Shown here: piece by piece, positions 34,488-44,878 of the stretch
Layout: the number at the start of each line of letters is the position of its first letter
Numbering within the stretch: the first letter of the stretch is position 1
Source of the DNA: Streptomyces koelreuteriae
Lineage (GTDB): Bacteria > Actinomycetota > Actinomycetes > Streptomycetales > Streptomycetaceae
Direction of reading: 5' to 3'
Assembly: GCF_018604545.1 (NCBI RefSeq)
Contig: NZ_CP075896.1
Coordinates: 3,596,001 to 3,660,000 of the forward strand
DNA: 64,000 nt
Program-made: the position numbers and the translations under genes
The notes under the pieces: generated by a model
What the model saw: only the letters and a program-made list of their open reading frames with translations
What the model was told of the DNA's origin: nothing
Database searches by the model: none

Positions 34488-35789
34488 TCAGCCCTTTCGC
34501 GTGCAGAACTCGGTGATGGACTCGACGACGTAGTCGAGCATTTCTTTGGTGAGCCCCGGATAGACGCCGATCCAGAAGGTGTCCTCCGTGACGGTGTCGC
34601 AGTTGACCAGCTCGTCCACGATCCGGTAGCGCACGTCCTGGTAGGCGGGATGGCGGGTGATGTTCCCGCCGAACAGCCGGCGGGTGCCGATCCTGCGGGC
34701 CTCCAGGAAGTCGACGAGGTCCCTGCGGGTGAAGCCCGCGTCGGGCAGCACGGTCAGGGCGAAGCCGAACCAGCTGGGGTCGCTGCCCGGGGTGGCCCGC
34801 GGCAGCAGCAGTCCGGGCACGTCGGCCAGGCCGTCGCGCAGCCGCTGCCAGTTGTGCCGCCGGGCCGCGCCGAAGTCGTCGACCTTCTTCAACTGGCTGA
34901 GGGCCAGGGCGCCTTGGAGGTCGGTGGCCTTCAGGTTGTAGCCGACGTGGGAGAAGATGTACTTGTGGTCGTAGCCGGCCGGGAGGGTGCCGAGCTGGTA
35001 GTCGAACCGCTTCAGGCAGGTGTTGTCCGTGCCCGGCTCGCACCAGCAGTCCCGGCCCCAGTCGCGCATCGACTCGACGATCCGGGCCAGTTCCAGACTC
35101 GCGGTGAGGACGCAGCCGCCCTCGCCGGCGGTGATGTGGTGGGCGGGGTAGAAGCTCACCGTCGACAGGTCGCCGAAGGTACCGGTGAGCCTGCCCCCGT
35201 AGGTGGAGCCGACGGCGTCGCAGTTGTCCTCGATGAAGAACAGATCGTGCCGGCGGGCCAGTTCCGCGACCTCGGCGACGGGGAACGGGTTGCCGAGCGC
35301 GTGCGCGATCATGATGAGCCTGGTGCGCGGGGAGATCGCCGCCTCGATCTGGGCCAGGGAGGCGTTGTAGGTGCCCAGTTCGACGTCCACGAAGACCGGT
35401 GTCAGACCGTTCTGGACGAGCGGGTTGATGGTCGTGGGGAACCCGGCGCCGACCGTGATGGCCTCGTCGCCGGGGCGCAGCCGCAGTTCCTTCAGCTTCG
35501 GCGAGGTGAGCGCGCTGACCGCCAGCAGGTTGGCCGACGATCCCGAGTTGACCATGTGGGCCTTGCGCAGCCGGAAGTAGCGCGCGAAGTCGCTCTCGAA
35601 CTTCCGGGTGCGCGCCCCGGCGGCGATCCGCATCTCCAGGGCCGCCTCGACGAGCGCGCCCCGGTCCTCCTCGTCGAGGACAGCGCCCGAGGACAGGATC
35701 GGTGTCACCCCGGGTTCGAAGCCGCGCGGTTCCTGCTCCTTGTGGTATTTACGCGCCAGTTCCAGCACCAGCGCCTTGGTGTCCGTCAC
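34488..35789 (-). CDS. NDP-4-keto-6-deoxyhexose 3-dehydratase (PMP and [2Fe-2S], E1/SpnQ type)
   Basis: 433-residue aminotransferase-fold enzyme that removes the C-3 hydroxyl of the sugar, opening the route to rhodinose-type 2,3,6-trideoxysugars. The PLP lysine of aminotransferases is replaced by histidine (SFYPAHHITAGEGG, H217/H218), as in E1 and SpnQ. The iron-sulfur ligands fit the E1 pattern exactly: C190, C248, C250 and C258, i.e. C-X57-C-X1-C-X7-C. No dedicated reductase is seen in the cluster, so host ferredoxin/flavodoxin reductase probably supplies electrons, as for SpnQ. Starts at GTG 35787-35789. Confidence 0.95.
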   Translation of the reverse strand: MTDTKALVLELARKYHKEQEPRGFEPGVTPILSSGAVLDEEDRGALVEAALEMRIAAGARTRKFESDFARYFRLRKAHMVNSGSSANLLAVSALTSPKLKELRLRPGDEAITVGAGFPTTINPLVQNGLTPVFVDVELGTYNASLAQIEAAISPRTRLIMIAHALGNPFPVAEVAELARRHDLFFIEDNCDAVGSTYGGRLTGTFGDLSTVSFYPAHHITAGEGGCVLTASLELARIVESMRDWGRDCWCEPGTDNTCLKRFDYQLGTLPAGYDHKYIFSHVGYNLKATDLQGALALSQLKKVDDFGAARRHNWQRLRDGLADVPGLLLPRATPGSDPSWFGFALTVLPDAGFTRRDLVDFLEARRIGTRRLFGGNITRHPAYQDVRYRIVDELVNCDTVTEDTFWIGVYPGLTKEMLDYVVESITEFCTRKG

Positions 35790-35800
35790 GTCTGGATCCC

Positions 35801-37087
35801 TCACCCTCGGTCGTGGACTGAGCCGTGCGTGCCGTGCTCGGCGACCAGCCGCTCCAGCACCGGAACGACCTCGTTGGGACTGGGCACCGCGAGCAGTTCC
35901 TCCTGGAGCCGGCGGGCGCCGTCCGCGAACGACGGCTCGCCGATCAGCCGCTGGACCTGCTTGCGCAGGACGTCCGGAAGCAGATCCGCGCTCGGCACGC
36001 ACAGACCGGCGCCGATGTCCTCCAGACCGCGCCCCATGACCTCGGTGTCCCAGCCGAAGGCCAGGATCAGCTGGGGCACGGCGTGCAGTTCGGCCGTGGC
36101 CTTGGTGCCGACGCCGCCGTGGTGCACGATCGCGTCGCAGGTGGGCAGCAGGTCGTTGAGCGGGACGAAGTCGACCAGGCGTACGTTGTCCGGCAGATCC
36201 TTGGCGGCCTCGCGGGTCGCCTCGTCGACGGTCGCGACGATCTCCGCGTCCAGCTCCGCGAGATGGGCCAGCAGCTCGGCCATGTCGACGCCGACGTCGG
36301 AGGCCGAGGAGCCGAGCGTCACACAGACGCGGCTGCGCCCGGGGTCGGCCCGCAGCCAGTCCGGCACCACCGCGGGGCCGTTGTACGGCACATGGCGCAC
36401 CTGCACGGTCGGCAGCTTCAGGTCGAGCTGGGTGCTGGGCGGTGTGGTGTTGACGGTCCACTGGCCGGTGACCATGTCCTCGTCGAACCCGGCGTCGGAG
36501 CCCAGCCGTCGCAGGGTGCGCTCCAGCCACTCGGCGGTGGGGTCCTCGCGGTGCTCCGGCTCCTGCTCGGCAGCCAGCCGCAGGAACTCCTTGCGGGCCC
36601 GGACGCTGATGTCCGGGCCCGAGACCAGCCGGCAGTGCGCCGCGCCCGTCACCCGGGCCGCGATGGCCCCGGCCAGGGTGAACGTCTCCCAGACGACGAG
36701 GTCGGGCTGCCAGGAGCGGGCGAAGTCCACCAGGGCGTCGACCATGGTGTCGTTGTTGAGCGCGCCGTAGAGCGTGGGCACCATGATGTTCTCCAGCGCC
36801 AGCAACTGCTCGTAGTCCCACGGGTGTTCGCCCCGGGCGGCGTAGTCGAAGCCCTGCACATGCGCCGAGGCCTCGTCGTGGAGCTTGCCGAGCAGCCCGA
36901 GGTCCTCCAGGGCGCCGAGCGACCACTCCACGGGGACGGCGGTCAGTCCCGTGCCCGTGATGACGTCGGTCAGCTCGGGCTGGCTGGCGATCCGCACCTC
37001 GTGGCCCGCGGTGCGCAGCGCCCAGGCGAGCGGTACGAGCGGGTAGTAGTGGGTGTGGTGGGCCAGTGAGGTGAACAGAACCTTCAT
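35801..37087 (-). CDS. glycosyltransferase 3 (GT1 family)
   Basis: 428-residue GT-B glycosyltransferase starting MKVLFTSLAHHTHYYPLVPLAWALRTAGHEVRIA, with donor-site HHGGVGTKATAELHAVPQ near residue 325. It overlaps the upstream P450-like helper by four bases, so helper and transferase are made together, the same pairing as helper 1/glycosyltransferase 1. A second helper-dependent transferase suggests a second site on the aglycone receiving a first sugar, for example C-10 as in cosmomycin- and cytorhodin-type compounds; this is inference. Confidence 0.9.
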   Translation of the reverse strand: MKVLFTSLAHHTHYYPLVPLAWALRTAGHEVRIASQPELTDVITGTGLTAVPVEWSLGALEDLGLLGKLHDEASAHVQGFDYAARGEHPWDYEQLLALENIMVPTLYGALNNDTMVDALVDFARSWQPDLVVWETFTLAGAIAARVTGAAHCRLVSGPDISVRARKEFLRLAAEQEPEHREDPTAEWLERTLRRLGSDAGFDEDMVTGQWTVNTTPPSTQLDLKLPTVQVRHVPYNGPAVVPDWLRADPGRSRVCVTLGSSASDVGVDMAELLAHLAELDAEIVATVDEATREAAKDLPDNVRLVDFVPLNDLLPTCDAIVHHGGVGTKATAELHAVPQLILAFGWDTEVMGRGLEDIGAGLCVPSADLLPDVLRKQVQRLIGEPSFADGARRLQEELLAVPSPNEVVPVLERLVAEHGTHGSVHDRG

Positions 37088-38421
37088 CGCGTCTCCTCCT
37101 CGCCGATGCGGGCCGGCAGCCTGACCAGGCGCCGGGTCAGGGGCGCCCGCCGCCCCCGCACCACCTCCCCGCCCGGCCGCACCCCCGGGAACCGCGCGGC
37201 CAACGCCACCAGCCCGTACTCGGCGACCGCCCGAGCGGCCGGGAGCAGGGTGGCGCAGGCGGGCACGGGGAGGGGCGCCGGGGCACCGCTGGTCCTGGTG
37301 TCCTCGGCGAGCACGGTGATCGCGCCGGGTTCGCCGGCACCGCCGGCGCCGGCGCCTCGGCCGGTGTTGAGGGCCTCGGCGGTGCCGACTGTGCTGGGGG
37401 GCTCGGCGGTGCCGGCTGTGCCGGCGGGCGCTGTAGCCCCGGCGGCCCGGCTGGCCCCGTCGACCCCGTCGACCCCGTCGATCCCGGCCGTCCCGGCGGT
37501 GGTGGTCGTGACGACGGTGACGCTGTCACCGGCCTCGATACGGACCCCGGCCACCTCGGCCGGCGCGAGGGCCACCAGAGGACAGGCCCGCCACGGCGGG
37601 CGCCGGTGCAGGACCTCCGCGACCAGCCGGGCCGCGTGCGCGGGGTCCGAGCGCAGCAGTTCCCACTCCCGAGGCCGGTCGAGGAGGCCGCGCAGGGCGT
37701 CGCCGAGCAGGTCCGCGGCGGCACGGGCCCCGGCCACCGCGAGGACCAGGTCCGCCTCGGCGTGGGCGCGCCCGGCGAAGAGTTCCCGCAGCCCGCGTAC
37801 GCCCGCAGCCAGTCGCCGCGTCGTGTCCAGCGTCTGCGGACAGAGCAGCGCGTCCACCGCCGGTGCCGCCGCCGCGAGGTCGGCGGCGAAGGCCGCGCGC
37901 CGCTCCTCGGGGACGTCCAGGATCACGGCGTACGCGGCCGCGGTCAGCGGCTCGGCGAAGTCGCCCACCAGGTCGACCGGGCCCGGACCGAGCCGCGCCG
38001 CGGCCTGCCCGGCCTGCTCCCGCAGCGATGCGGCCGACCTCCCCACGGCCCTCGTCCCGCCCCGCCGCGCCAGGTCCCGGGCGAGTCCGGTCGTCCGCTG
38101 CCGCTCCGGGTCGGGCAGCCAGGCCTCCGCCTGCGGCACCACGGCCGACACCGCGGGTTCCGCGCCGGCGAACAACTCCCGCACCGCCGCCGGGCCGGTG
38201 ACGACCCAGGTGTCGAGCCGGCTGCGCCACACCGGCCCCCGCTCCGCGATGGAGGCGAGAGCTCCCCCCGCGTCGTCCTCGCCGCTCTCGAATCCCCGTA
38301 CCAGCCGGGCATACGGGTCACCCGCCCCCGGTACGAACGGCTCCGCGTTGATCGCGTAGAGCCACTGTGCCGCGTGGACGAGTTGCAGTTCGCGCCCCAG
38401 GGCATTCGTCGCCGCCGTCAC
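37084..38421 (-). CDS. second P450-like glycosyltransferase activator
   Basis: 445-residue P450-like protein related to AknT/DnrQ. The helical core is recognisable (VDLVGDFAEPLTAAAYAVILDVPEE; the C-terminal PACATLLPAARAVAEYGLVALAARFPG aligns with the haem loop and L helix), but the FxxGxH context is missing, so haem binding is unlikely. Residues ~302-365 are a Gly/Ala/Thr/Asp low-complexity insertion (repeated GTAG/GVDG units, 37325-37515) not expected in the family. Start GTG 38419-38421. Coupled to glycosyltransferase 3, which it probably activates. First gene of the operon that ends with the aromatase. Confidence 0.82.
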   Translation of the reverse strand: MTAATNALGRELQLVHAAQWLYAINAEPFVPGAGDPYARLVRGFESGEDDAGGALASIAERGPVWRSRLDTWVVTGPAAVRELFAGAEPAVSAVVPQAEAWLPDPERQRTTGLARDLARRGGTRAVGRSAASLREQAGQAAARLGPGPVDLVGDFAEPLTAAAYAVILDVPEERRAAFAADLAAAAPAVDALLCPQTLDTTRRLAAGVRGLRELFAGRAHAEADLVLAVAGARAAADLLGDALRGLLDRPREWELLRSDPAHAARLVAEVLHRRPPWRACPLVALAPAEVAGVRIEAGDSVTVVTTTTAGTAGIDGVDGVDGASRAAGATAPAGTAGTAEPPSTVGTAEALNTGRGAGAGGAGEPGAITVLAEDTRTSGAPAPLPVPACATLLPAARAVAEYGLVALAARFPGVRPGGEVVRGRRAPLTRRLVRLPARIGEEETR

Positions 38422-38511
38422 CCCGCCACCTCCGTCATCCGATTACCTCGGCAAGGTACGGGGCCGAATTAGAAGAACACTCGAACTGCCGTTTTCCGTA
38501 TCCACCGTTCC

Positions 38512-38526
38512 TCAAGCAGTGCTTGA
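38512..38526. promoter_or_regulatory. 15-bp palindrome between divergent genes
   Basis: TCAAGCA and TGCTTGA flank a single G in the 162-base gap between the leftward helper 2 operon and the rightward 3-ketoreductase. A regulator site is likely; which protein binds is unknown. A lone TCGAACT at 38481 is the nearest SARP-like heptamer and is weak. Confidence 0.4.
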
Positions 38527-38583
38527 TCTCCCGGTCGTACGGTGTGGAACCCACTGGACTCCCGCAAGGTGATGAGGATCCCT

Positions 38584-39624
38584 ATGCCAGAGCACCGTCA
38601 GCAACGGGCGCTCCGCATGGGCGTGATCGGCACGGCGAACATCGCGATACGCCGGATCATGCCCGTGCTCGCCGCGCACGACCACGTCGACCTCGTCGCG
38701 GTGGCCAGCCGGGACAAGGCCCGTGCCGAGCGAGTGGGGGCCGCTTTCGGCTGCGCCGGCATGGGCGATTACGCGGCGCTCGTCGAGCGGGACGACCTTG
38801 ACGCCGTCTATATTCCGCTGCCGCCCGGTATGCATCACGAGTGGGCGCTACGGGCTTTGCGTTCGGGAAAGCACGTGCTGGTCGAGAAACCGATGTCGGA
38901 CACGTACGAGAAAACTCTCGAGCTGATGTCGACCGCCTCGGAACTCGGACTCGTGCTCGCCGAGAACTTCATGTTCCTGCACCATTCCCAGCATGCTGCG
39001 GTACGCGCGATGCTGGACGAGTCCGTGGGGGAACTGCGCCATTTCTCGGGGTCGTTCGCGGTGCCGCCGCTGGCCCCGGACTCGTTCCGCTACCAGCCGG
39101 CCCTGGGCGGAGGCGCGTTGCTCGACGTCGGGGTGTACCCCCTACGGGCGGCCCAGCTCTACCTCACCGGCGAACTCGACGTCCTCGGCGCGTGTCTGCG
39201 CGTCGACGAGACGACCGGCGCCGATGTCGCCGGCAGCGTGCTGCTGAGCGACGACCGGGGCGTGACGGCCCAGCTCGACTTCGGCTTCGAGCACTCCTAC
39301 CGCTCGACCTACGCCCTGTGGGGCAACCGGGGCCGGGTGAGCGTCCGGCGCGCCTTCACACCCCCCGAGCAGCTCAAGCCCGTGGTCAGGATCGAACAGC
39401 AGGACGTGGTCACGGAGCGTTCCCTCCCCGAGGACAACCAGGTCTACAACGCGATGAACGCCTTCGTCCGAGCGGCCCTCACGGGCGGCGGCCCTTTGGC
39501 CGACATGTCGGCGATCCGCCGCCAGGCCTTCCTGGTGGACCGTGTCCGCCGCGCGGCCCGTCTCATCGGCGATCCGAAGTCCCCTCCGCACGACGCCCTG
39601 GCGATGGACATGGGCTTGAGCTGA
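38584..39624 (+). CDS. dTDP-3,4-diketo-2,6-dideoxyhexose 3-ketoreductase (AknQ-like, Gfo/Idh family)
   Basis: 346-residue Gfo/Idh/MocA oxidoreductase. It shows the N-terminal NAD(P) site MGVIGTANIAIRRIMPVL, the EKPMSDTYEKTLEL block with the catalytic lysine, and GGGALLDVGVYPLRAAQL. After 2,3-dehydration the 3-keto group must be reduced to give 2-deoxyfucose-type sugars; AknQ, TylC1 and SpnN belong to this family. The ATG at 38584 is preferred because GAGGATCCCT precedes it; an in-frame upstream ATG lacks that. Read alone, with a terminator after it. Confidence 0.9.
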   Translation: MPEHRQQRALRMGVIGTANIAIRRIMPVLAAHDHVDLVAVASRDKARAERVGAAFGCAGMGDYAALVERDDLDAVYIPLPPGMHHEWALRALRSGKHVLVEKPMSDTYEKTLELMSTASELGLVLAENFMFLHHSQHAAVRAMLDESVGELRHFSGSFAVPPLAPDSFRYQPALGGGALLDVGVYPLRAAQLYLTGELDVLGACLRVDETTGADVAGSVLLSDDRGVTAQLDFGFEHSYRSTYALWGNRGRVSVRRAFTPPEQLKPVVRIEQQDVVTERSLPEDNQVYNAMNAFVRAALTGGGPLADMSAIRRQAFLVDRVRRAARLIGDPKSPPHDALAMDMGLS

Positions 39625-39639
39625 CGCCCTGCTTTTTGC

Positions 39640-39720
39640 CTTTAGGGGCGCGGGGCTGCGTCGATTTGCGGCTCCGCCGCGTGGGCGCGAACAACCCCCA
39701 CCGCCCCGCACCCGCCAACG
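39640..39720. repeat. Streptomyces-type intergenic repeat
   Basis: The stretch containing TTTAGGGGCGCGGGGCTGCG, a tract built on GCGGCTCCGCCGCGTGGGCG and nearby variants looks like the short GC-rich element dispersed between genes in many Streptomyces genomes, as I remember it. It can fold through GCGGCTCCGCCGC. Confidence 0.55.
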
Positions 39721-39724
39721 ACAC

Positions 39725-39755
39725 CGCGCCCCGCCAAATCCTCAGGCGGGGCGCG
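39725..39755. terminator. 11-bp stem terminator between convergent genes
   Basis: CGCGCCCCGCC (39725-39735) pairs with GGCGGGGCGCG (39745-39755), nine-base loop, between the 3-ketoreductase and rdmE, 12 bases past the rdmE stop. Confidence 0.75.
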
Positions 39756-39767
39756 AAGCCATTTCCG

Positions 39768-41363
39768 TCAGCGGTCAAGCACCCGACGCAAAACCCCCTC
39801 AAGCGCCCGCCCCGCATCAGCAACCGCCTCATCCGTACGCCAAGCCACAATCCCGTCCGGCCGCACCAGACTCGCCCCCGCCTTCCCAATGCCATACCGC
39901 TCGGACACCAAGCTCTCGGGATCAGTCAGCCCAGCCCCGACCCGATACGCCCGCACAGGCACCCCCAGCTCCACCGAGACCGCCTCCGCCGCAGCGACCC
40001 AGTCCGCCCCCAACTCCCCCACCAGCAACGTCCACCCGTCACCGAACAGATCAACCGTGGACAGCCGCTCCCCATGCCGCGACACCAGGACATGCGGCCC
40101 ACGGAAGCCAGGCCGCCCACTCGGCGTCAACGGATTCTCCACCCGCGCCGGATCGTCGTCCGCGGCCAGCACCGCAGAGGACCGGTACCGGAACCCGAGC
40201 AGCGTCTCGGCATACCCCACCGACTTGTCCCACACCTCCGCCATGTGCGGAGCCATCCGCTGCGCGTAGATCGCCAGCGCCTCGGCCACGACCAGCTCCG
40301 CGGCGACCTTGCGCTCGTCCTCGTACGTCCCGAGCAGCCCCGCCCCGGCCTGCCCCTGCAGCACCGCCGCGAGCTTCCAGGCCAGGTCGAACCCGTCGGC
40401 GACGGCCGCGTTGCCGCTCATGCCCCCGGTCGGCGGGGTGACCTTCGCCGCGTCCCCGACCAGGAACACCCGCCCCTCGCGCCAGCGCTCCGCGATGCGG
40501 GCCGCCATCTCCCAGCCCTGGATGTCGACGAGCTCGGGCTTCACCTCGGGGGCGTCCAGGGCGAGGCCGATGAGTTGGACGCAGCGCTCCGGGGTGAAGT
40601 CCTCGGGACTCTCGCCCTTGTCGGGGTCGTACTCGACGAAGAGGGTGTGCCGGTCGGGCCGGTCCGTCGGACCGAACGTGCCCGTGAACTCCGGGTGGTG
40701 GAGGTAGTACCAGCCGGTCGTGCCCGGCTCCATGATCCCGGAGAGGTCGGCGTCGAAGATGACCCCGACCATGTGGGTCAGCGTGCCGTGCCCGTACCGC
40801 TCGATGCCCAGCGACTCCCGCACCAGGCTGCGGTTGCCGTCGGCGGCCACGAGGTATCCGGCGCGCAGGTCGTACTCACCGTCGGGCCCCGCGAGCCGGG
40901 CCGTGACACCGTCGTCGTCCTGGCGGAACGACAGCAGCCGGGTGTCGAAGCGGATGGAGCCGCCGTGCCCCCGGGCCTGCCCGAGCAGGATCGGCTCCAG
41001 CTTGTCCTGGGACAGCATCGCCCAGCCGGCCGGTGTGCAGGGCTCGGTGGCGGCGACCATGTCGTCGAAGCTCTCCGAGACGGTCCGCAGGATCTCGCCC
41101 CGCACGCTCTGGGCGAGCCGGATGACGAAGTCGCCCTGGGTGCCGCGGATGTCGTCGGCCCGGACCACCTCGTCCGCGACGCCCCCGATGCGCAGCAGTT
41201 CCATGGTCCGCGGGTTCTGCCCGGCGGCCCGCGGATAGGGCGAGAGGCCCGGCCTGCGCTCCACCACGAGCACCCGGACGCCCTGCCGGGCGAGGAACAT
41301 CGCCGTCGACAGGCCCCCGAGGCCCGCACCCACCACCAGTACATCGACCTCGTGGTCGTTCAT
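39768..41363 (-). CDS. rdmE: aklavinone C-11 hydroxylase, FAD-dependent (RdmE)
   Basis: 531-residue class A flavin monooxygenase that hydroxylates the anthracycline at C-11, giving rhodomycinone-type chromophores. The FAD motif VLVVGAGLGGLSTAMFLARQG is at residues ~8-28, the NRSLVR/DG motif lies mid-protein, and GDAAKVTPPTGGMSGNAAVADG is the second FAD contact. The sequence agrees closely with RdmE of S. purpurascens as I remember it. The ATG at 41361-41363 follows GAGAGGAGC; the long in-frame extension upstream overlaps the neighbouring gene and is not real. Last gene of the rdm-like operon. Confidence 0.95.
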   Translation of the reverse strand: MNDHEVDVLVVGAGLGGLSTAMFLARQGVRVLVVERRPGLSPYPRAAGQNPRTMELLRIGGVADEVVRADDIRGTQGDFVIRLAQSVRGEILRTVSESFDDMVAATEPCTPAGWAMLSQDKLEPILLGQARGHGGSIRFDTRLLSFRQDDDGVTARLAGPDGEYDLRAGYLVAADGNRSLVRESLGIERYGHGTLTHMVGVIFDADLSGIMEPGTTGWYYLHHPEFTGTFGPTDRPDRHTLFVEYDPDKGESPEDFTPERCVQLIGLALDAPEVKPELVDIQGWEMAARIAERWREGRVFLVGDAAKVTPPTGGMSGNAAVADGFDLAWKLAAVLQGQAGAGLLGTYEDERKVAAELVVAEALAIYAQRMAPHMAEVWDKSVGYAETLLGFRYRSSAVLAADDDPARVENPLTPSGRPGFRGPHVLVSRHGERLSTVDLFGDGWTLLVGELGADWVAAAEAVSVELGVPVRAYRVGAGLTDPESLVSERYGIGKAGASLVRPDGIVAWRTDEAVADAGRALEGVLRRVLDR

Positions 41364-41419
41364 GTTGCTCCTCTCTCGTCGTTCGCTTCGTTCTCTGGGG
41401 TCCTTGCGCGTCGGCCGGT

Positions 41420-42133
41420 TCACACCAGGACGCCGACGAACAGCCCCCGGCCCGACGGGGCCTCCGGCAGGTACTCGACCTCGAAGCCCGCCTCGCGGAA
41501 GGCCTGTTCGTACTCGGCGCGGCTGAACAGGGAGATGATGTGGGTGTCGACGAAGTGCTGGGCGCCGGCGCCGGGTTCGGCGACCACGAAGTGCACGTCC
41601 ATGTGCGAGGTACGGCCCCGGCGGGCGGAGTGCGAGACCCGGGAGACGGTGACGCCGTCGACGGCGACGATGTCGGCGGAGACATGGCCGTCGGCGAACG
41701 TCTCGTAGAACCACCACGGGTCGACGACGGCGACCCCGCCCGGTTCCAGGTGCCGGGCGAACATCGTCAGCGCCTGGCCCAGTTCGGCGACCGACGTCAT
41801 ATAGCCGACGGAGCCGAACATGCAGGTCACAACATCGAAGGTGGCGCCGAGGCGGAAGTCGCGCATGTCGGCGGCGTGCACGCTCACCCCGGGCAGCGCG
41901 GCCCGGGCCTCCTCGGCCATCGGCGCGGACAGCTCCACTCCCTCGACATGCTCGAAGAGGTCGGCGAAGTGCCGCAGATGCCCACCGGTGCCGCACGCCA
42001 CGTCCAGCAGCCGCCCGGCCCCCGGCCTGCTCCGCCGGGCCGCGGCGGCGACCGCCTCGGTCTCGGCCCGGTAGTCCTTGCCGCGCTCCCGGTGCACCAG
42101 GTCGTAGACCCGCGCGAGGTCCGCCCCGTACAT
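41420..42133 (-). CDS. second DesVI/AknX2-type methyltransferase
   Basis: 237-residue SAM-dependent methyltransferase: MYGADLARVYDLVHRERGKDYRAETE at the N-terminus, motif [13 protein letters not shown], and VVTCMFGSVGYMTS, which closely parallels the enzyme at 28644-29372 ([14 protein letters not shown]). Sugar N-methylation is therefore expected. By operon position it would correspond to rdmD of S. purpurascens if the letters follow gene order, which I could not verify. It lies between rdmC and rdmE with 32- and 56-base gaps. Whether it methylates rhodosamine or another group is open. Confidence 0.87.
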   Translation of the reverse strand: MYGADLARVYDLVHRERGKDYRAETEAVAAAARRSRPGAGRLLDVACGTGGHLRHFADLFEHVEGVELSAPMAEEARAALPGVSVHAADMRDFRLGATFDVVTCMFGSVGYMTSVAELGQALTMFARHLEPGGVAVVDPWWFYETFADGHVSADIVAVDGVTVSRVSHSARRGRTSHMDVHFVVAEPGAGAQHFVDTHIISLFSRAEYEQAFREAGFEVEYLPEAPSGRGLFVGVLV

Positions 42134-42165
42134 CGTCTCTCCCGCCCGCTGCTCGTCCGCCACGG

Positions 42166-44182
<2,017 letters not shown>

Positions 44183-44252
44183 CGTGTTCCTTCCCTTGGG
44201 CGTCGGTGTTCCGGAGCGGAAGCGCTGCTCAGGGGTCCTTCCGAAGGACCTC

Positions 44253-44690
44253 TCAGGGGCGCCAGCCCTCCTCGGTGGGCCAGGGCTCGCCGAGCTGGCG
44301 GTAGGTGCCGAGATAGTCCGGCCAGTCGCGGTGGTCGCGGATCTTTCCGTCGACGATCCGGATGAGGTGGATCTGTTCGCCGGAGAACTTGCGCCCGGTG
44401 GCGGGCATTCCCACGAGTTCGCCCACCTGACGTCCGTACAGGGCGAGTTTCGCCCGCACCCAGCTGCCCTTCTCCTCGTAGCCGATCTCCTCCAGATGCG
44501 CGTCCTCGGAGAAAGTCAGCTTGAGCCACTTCACCGCGAGTGCGAACGCCTCGGGGCCGCGCAGTTCCGGCATGTGTTCCAGGGCGCCGGGATTGAGGTA
44601 CTCCTCGTGGATGAACTCGGCGACGTCGTCCGTCTTTCCGGTGTTGTAGCTGTTCACCATGCGGCGAACAATGTCGATGCGATCGCTCAC
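44253..44690 (-). CDS. aklanonic acid methyl ester cyclase (AknH/DnrD/SnoaL-like)
   Basis: 145-residue NTF2-fold cyclase closing the fourth ring by aldol reaction of aklanonic acid methyl ester to aklaviketone. The C-terminal HRDWPDYLGTYRQLGEPWP block with the catalytic aspartate (D122 here, D121 in SnoaL) is intact. Start: GTG at 44688-44690, with AAGGAG upstream, which matches the length of AknH; longer in-frame starts add unrelated residues. Tyr15 is as in AknH; the position aligned with AknH Asn51 appears to be alanine. First gene of the five-gene rdm-like operon. Confidence 0.92.
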   Translation of the reverse strand: MSDRIDIVRRMVNSYNTGKTDDVAEFIHEEYLNPGALEHMPELRGPEAFALAVKWLKLTFSEDAHLEEIGYEEKGSWVRAKLALYGRQVGELVGMPATGRKFSGEQIHLIRIVDGKIRDHRDWPDYLGTYRQLGEPWPTEEGWRP

Positions 44691-44770
44691 GGTCGGCACT
44701 CCTTGTCGGTCGTCGATGGAGTTCATCCTGACTTCCCCATCTCTCCGCAACAATCCTTTTCCGCACCGCC

Positions 44771-44810
44771 TCGACCCGTCGACAAGCCGGTTTCGAGCGG
44801 CCACCGAGCG
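44771..44810. promoter_or_regulatory. SARP-box candidate between divergent tailoring genes
   Basis: TCGACCC at 44771, TCGAGCG at 44793 and CCGAGCG at 44804 fall on an 11-bp grid (22 then 11 bp). The region separates the leftward cyclase/rdm operon from the rightward methyltransferase and could serve both. Confidence 0.55.
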
Positions 44811-44878
44811 CCTTCCGACTCACATTTCAGAGGGACGGGCCAGGGTGGTCGGGTCGGCTTTCGTCACCCGGAGGACCC

